Positions 62,289 to 64,000 of a DNA stretch of 64,000 nucleotides are shown in pieces (the first letter of the stretch is position 1; each line of letters begins with the position of its first letter). The position numbers were made by a program, and so were the translations under genes. The DNA is from Bradyrhizobium sp. cir1 (GTDB lineage Bacteria; Pseudomonadota; Alphaproteobacteria; Rhizobiales; Xanthobacteraceae): assembly GCF_014198245.1 (NCBI RefSeq), contig NZ_JACIHE010000008.1, positions 186,001-250,000 on the forward strand, written 5' to 3'. The notes under the pieces were generated by a model, which was given only the letters and a program-made list of their open reading frames with translations, was not told the DNA's origin and ran no database searches.

Positions 62289-62718
62289 ACGCAGAAAAAG
62301 ATATGAAGCCTGGTCGTGGGGCGAAGTTCGTCTCGGGCATTCGCGTGAGTGGATAGAAGGTGAAGCGACGAAACGGTTTTCCGTAGCGCTTCTCGACGAC
62401 CTCTGATGCGCTCAGCGACAGCTCGCTGGACGATGTGACAGGCGGCGGTTGGCCGTACCTCACCACCGGCAGCTATTCATCCGGGGGGATGCTGGGTGGC
62501 TAACCGCTCGGGAATCCGTTTTCCCTCGCCCACGAAATTCTGAGGTAGGCCCCGCCAATCGCACGTGGACTGGCGGGCGAGAAGAAAGCCGCCGGGTTTT
62601 TCACGCTGGCGGCTTCGAACAGTCCTTAGCTGTCGATCGCTCGACAGTCTCGTGCGTACCGCCGTTACCTTGTTTGCGGCCATGCTCGGTCTTTGTAAGG
62701 CGAAACGTTTGATTCTGC

Positions 62719-62734
62719 TGTGACCTGCATCACA
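62719..62734. promoter_or_regulatory. CRP/FNR-family binding site candidate
   Basis: TGTGACCTGCATCACA is a perfect TGTGA-N6-TCACA palindrome, the consensus form of CRP sites. No well-supported gene starts shortly downstream (a GTG frame at 62754 is weak), so its target is unclear and chance is possible. Confidence 0.4.
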
Positions 62735-63331
62735 CAGTGAGAAAGATGACAGCGTGAACCTTGGAAGGTTGAAGACTTTGATGGGCTTCACGAAGATGAC
62801 AGCGGACTTAACCTTAGAGCGATCACTGTTGTCTTCACTCAGGGGGCTGGACCTCCCGTCGGGCAAAACACCCGCCACCCCGTCAACCCCTCATCGTAAA
62901 AATATTCCACTTTACCGAAATTCGGAAATGTCGTATGCCTCGCCCATCCCGGCTCATCCTTGAGGGGCGATCATGAGGTCGTCATTTTCGCGAGCCGGGC
63001 TTGCGGTGGACGCGGCAGTGTCGGGCGCGATGGCCAAGGGCAGGGCGGATTGCTCTCCGTGAGCCCAAAACTTCGCGCGGACGAACGGCGCTGACAGGTT
63101 CGTCTCGTCTGTAAGTTTCCGGCTCCGTCGACAGGGCTGGGAAAACTGCGGCGAAATGGCGGGCCGCGCGTACGGCAAAACCGTGTGGTTCCGGCCGTCG
63201 TTGCTACGGTCAAGCTCTTGCGGAGGCGGTGATCGCGTCAACCGGCGCGGTGCTGGTGAATTCCGTGAGAGTGAGGGAGGCCAAAAGGAATTCGGCTCCC
63301 GGAAGAGCGCGGCATAAGCCGTCCAACCACT

Positions 63332-63446
63332 GCGCAGGGAAGGCCGAGTGATTGGCACCACCTGTATGCTGCTGTGCGGTCTCCTTTGCGCTACCTTTCG
63401 CGCAGCGGACCGCGGGTGCGAGGTCAGCACCCGGCCTTCCCTGCGC
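63332..63446. repeat. Long inverted-repeat element
   Basis: GCGCAGGGAAGGCCG (63332-63346) and its exact complement CGGCCTTCCCTGCGC (63432-63446) flank 85 bases. From general familiarity, elements with these arms recur in Bradyrhizobium-type genomes; this could not be checked here. Confidence 0.7.
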
Positions 63447-63575
63447 CCTCTTGTCTTCGAGGGTGGAGAGATCAAGCAAAGCTCGGGTGAAAATCAGCCG
63501 CGAGAATGCAAAGCTGCGTCTGGCGTTTGACATCGAAGCTGAATGGCAAATTGTACGCGTGCGGGTGAGTTGCGT

Positions 63576-63749
63576 TCAATCGGCCACTCCGCTCTCCCGC
63601 AGCCGCTCGATGCAGGCGCACGCGATGGGGTTCTCGGAGGCCGTCTTCGGAATCTCGCCGAGGACCTGGATGATCTCGGAGAAATGGAGCGCGGCGCAAC
63701 CGCCCGCCGCAGCGACGATCAAGAGAACGAGAGATGTGAGGGATCTCAC
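63576..63749 (-). CDS. Small secreted or lipoprotein-like protein
   Basis: A 57-aa frame read from a GTG at 63749; an in-frame TAG shortly upstream leaves no earlier start. The first 20 residues form a signal-like segment (MRSLTSLVLLIVAAAGGCAA) with a cysteine in a weak lipobox context. The rest is ordinary protein-like sequence (HFSEIIQVLGEIPKTASENP, then ACACIERLRESG). Codon third positions are strongly GC-biased like the genes around it. The SD is weak. Function unknown. Confidence 0.5.
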   Translation of the reverse strand: MRSLTSLVLLIVAAAGGCAALHFSEIIQVLGEIPKTASENPIACACIERLRESGVAD

Positions 63750-63812
63750 ACGGGGATCTCGAGTCCTGCACTAGTCAGAGCTTCGACTCTCTTCGAACAA
63801 ATGGAGGTTCGC

Positions 63813-64000
63813 ATGAAGCTCCTGATGATCTCTGCCCTGGCGGCGCTGACAGTTGTCATGGCTGCGACGAATATGCGATTGCATCCGTTACCGGTGAAGA
63901 GCACACCGGGCGTAGGGATGCCTTCGTTGCAAGAGATGCAAATGAAGGCGCAACAAGGCAGACTGCCGGCTCAAGAGTTCACGGATCGATCTCTCGTGTT
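63813..64000 (+). CDS. Hypothetical secreted protein, N-terminal part
   Basis: Starts at the ATG at 63813 with SD GGAGG 5 nt upstream and runs off the window after 62 codons. It has a signal peptide (KLLMISALAALTVVMAATN) followed by a Met/Gln-rich segment (MPSLQEMQMKAQQGRLPAQEF) that resembles the start of small periplasmic proteins. No family can be named from this part. Confidence 0.7.
   Translation, partial: MKLLMISALAALTVVMAATNMRLHPLPVKSTPGVGMPSLQEMQMKAQQGRLPAQEFTDRSLV

Larger units (their letters stand above)
62093..63575. other. Repeat-rich, gene-poor region
   Basis: No convincing gene in 1.5 kb. It contains repeat copy B (62117-62288), a CRP-like palindrome (62719-62734) and a long inverted-repeat element (63332-63446). 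Frames of 70-170 codons exist on both strands, but their translations are rich in Arg, Ser and Pro and lack SD sequences, as expected of shadows of GC-rich repeats. Confidence 0.55.

Noticed and set aside
62954..63475. A 173-codon minus-strand frame
   Set aside because: It lies over the 15-bp inverted-repeat element and reads like the spurious proteins often annotated on such repeats in related genomes.

Overview
The window is about 64 kb of dense, GC-rich DNA with short intergenic gaps, many overlapping ATGA-type gene starts, ABC/TctC/Liv transport operons and FixL/FixJ-type regulators. It also carries short hairpin repeats of a kind familiar from Bradyrhizobium and its relatives. This points to an alphaproteobacterium of the Rhizobiales, most likely Bradyrhizobium. 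That is a judgement from style and protein families, not from a marker gene. No rRNA, complete tRNA, CRISPR array, transposase or phage structural gene was found.

Layout. (1) 1-7.1 kb: the end of a molybdenum hydroxylase pair (IorA/IorB type), then a divergent TetR regulator and an operon with an FAD aromatic monooxygenase, a DUF485 protein, an ActP-like solute:sodium symporter and a cupin. Two near-identical 16-bp operators lie over the two divergent promoters. (2) 7.1-7.9 kb: a gene-free junction with two tRNA 3'-end-like fragments and a dispersed repeat. (3) 7.9-17.9 kb: a one-directional operon with a D-2-hydroxyacid dehydrogenase-like flavoprotein, a PotD/A/BC-type ABC transporter with both permeases fused in one chain, a DapA-family lyase, an IclR regulator, an FMN 2-hydroxyacid dehydrogenase and an antiquitin-like aldehyde dehydrogenase. 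(4) 19.0-29.1 kb: a carbohydrate ABC transporter with two permeases, two ATPases and a 67-aa membrane protein, followed directly by a complete dihydroxyacetone phosphorelay (DhaL, DhaM, HPr, Enzyme I, a small HTH-like protein, DhaK) that ends at a strong terminator. A GH13 glycosidase follows. (5) 30.9-52.8 kb: a LacI regulator faces a 20-kb catabolic block of CoA-thioester chemistry. It has two acyl-CoA dehydrogenases, an ADP-forming acyl-CoA synthetase, a citryl-CoA lyase-like enzyme, a MaoC hydratase, two SDRs, a family III CoA-transferase, an enoyl-CoA hydratase, an HMG-CoA lyase-like enzyme, an MmgE/PrpD protein, an MBL hydrolase and an FAH-family protein. A TctC binding protein and a full Liv-type ABC transporter are embedded in it. 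LacI-like operators occur at both internal promoters. (6) 53.1-60.6 kb: a signalling cluster with a receiver, a winged-helix/ATPase regulator that looks truncated, a FixL/FixJ-like pair, a NarL-type regulator and a hybrid kinase. (7) 60.6-64 kb: repeat-rich and gene-poor, with a TauE/SafE exporter, small membrane or secreted proteins and the start of a secreted protein.

How they work together. Blocks 1, 3, 4 and 5 each pair uptake genes with catabolic enzymes and most carry a local repressor or regulator, so the window reads as a row of substrate-specific catabolic cassettes. Block 4 is best understood mechanistically: PEP phosphate would pass EI to HPr to DhaM to DhaL, which phosphorylates dihydroxyacetone bound to DhaK. 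Block 5 is the most likely undescribed pathway. Its enzymes imply activation, R-specific beta-oxidation and retro-aldol/Claisen cleavage of a branched or poly-carboxylic acid whose identity the sequence does not reveal.
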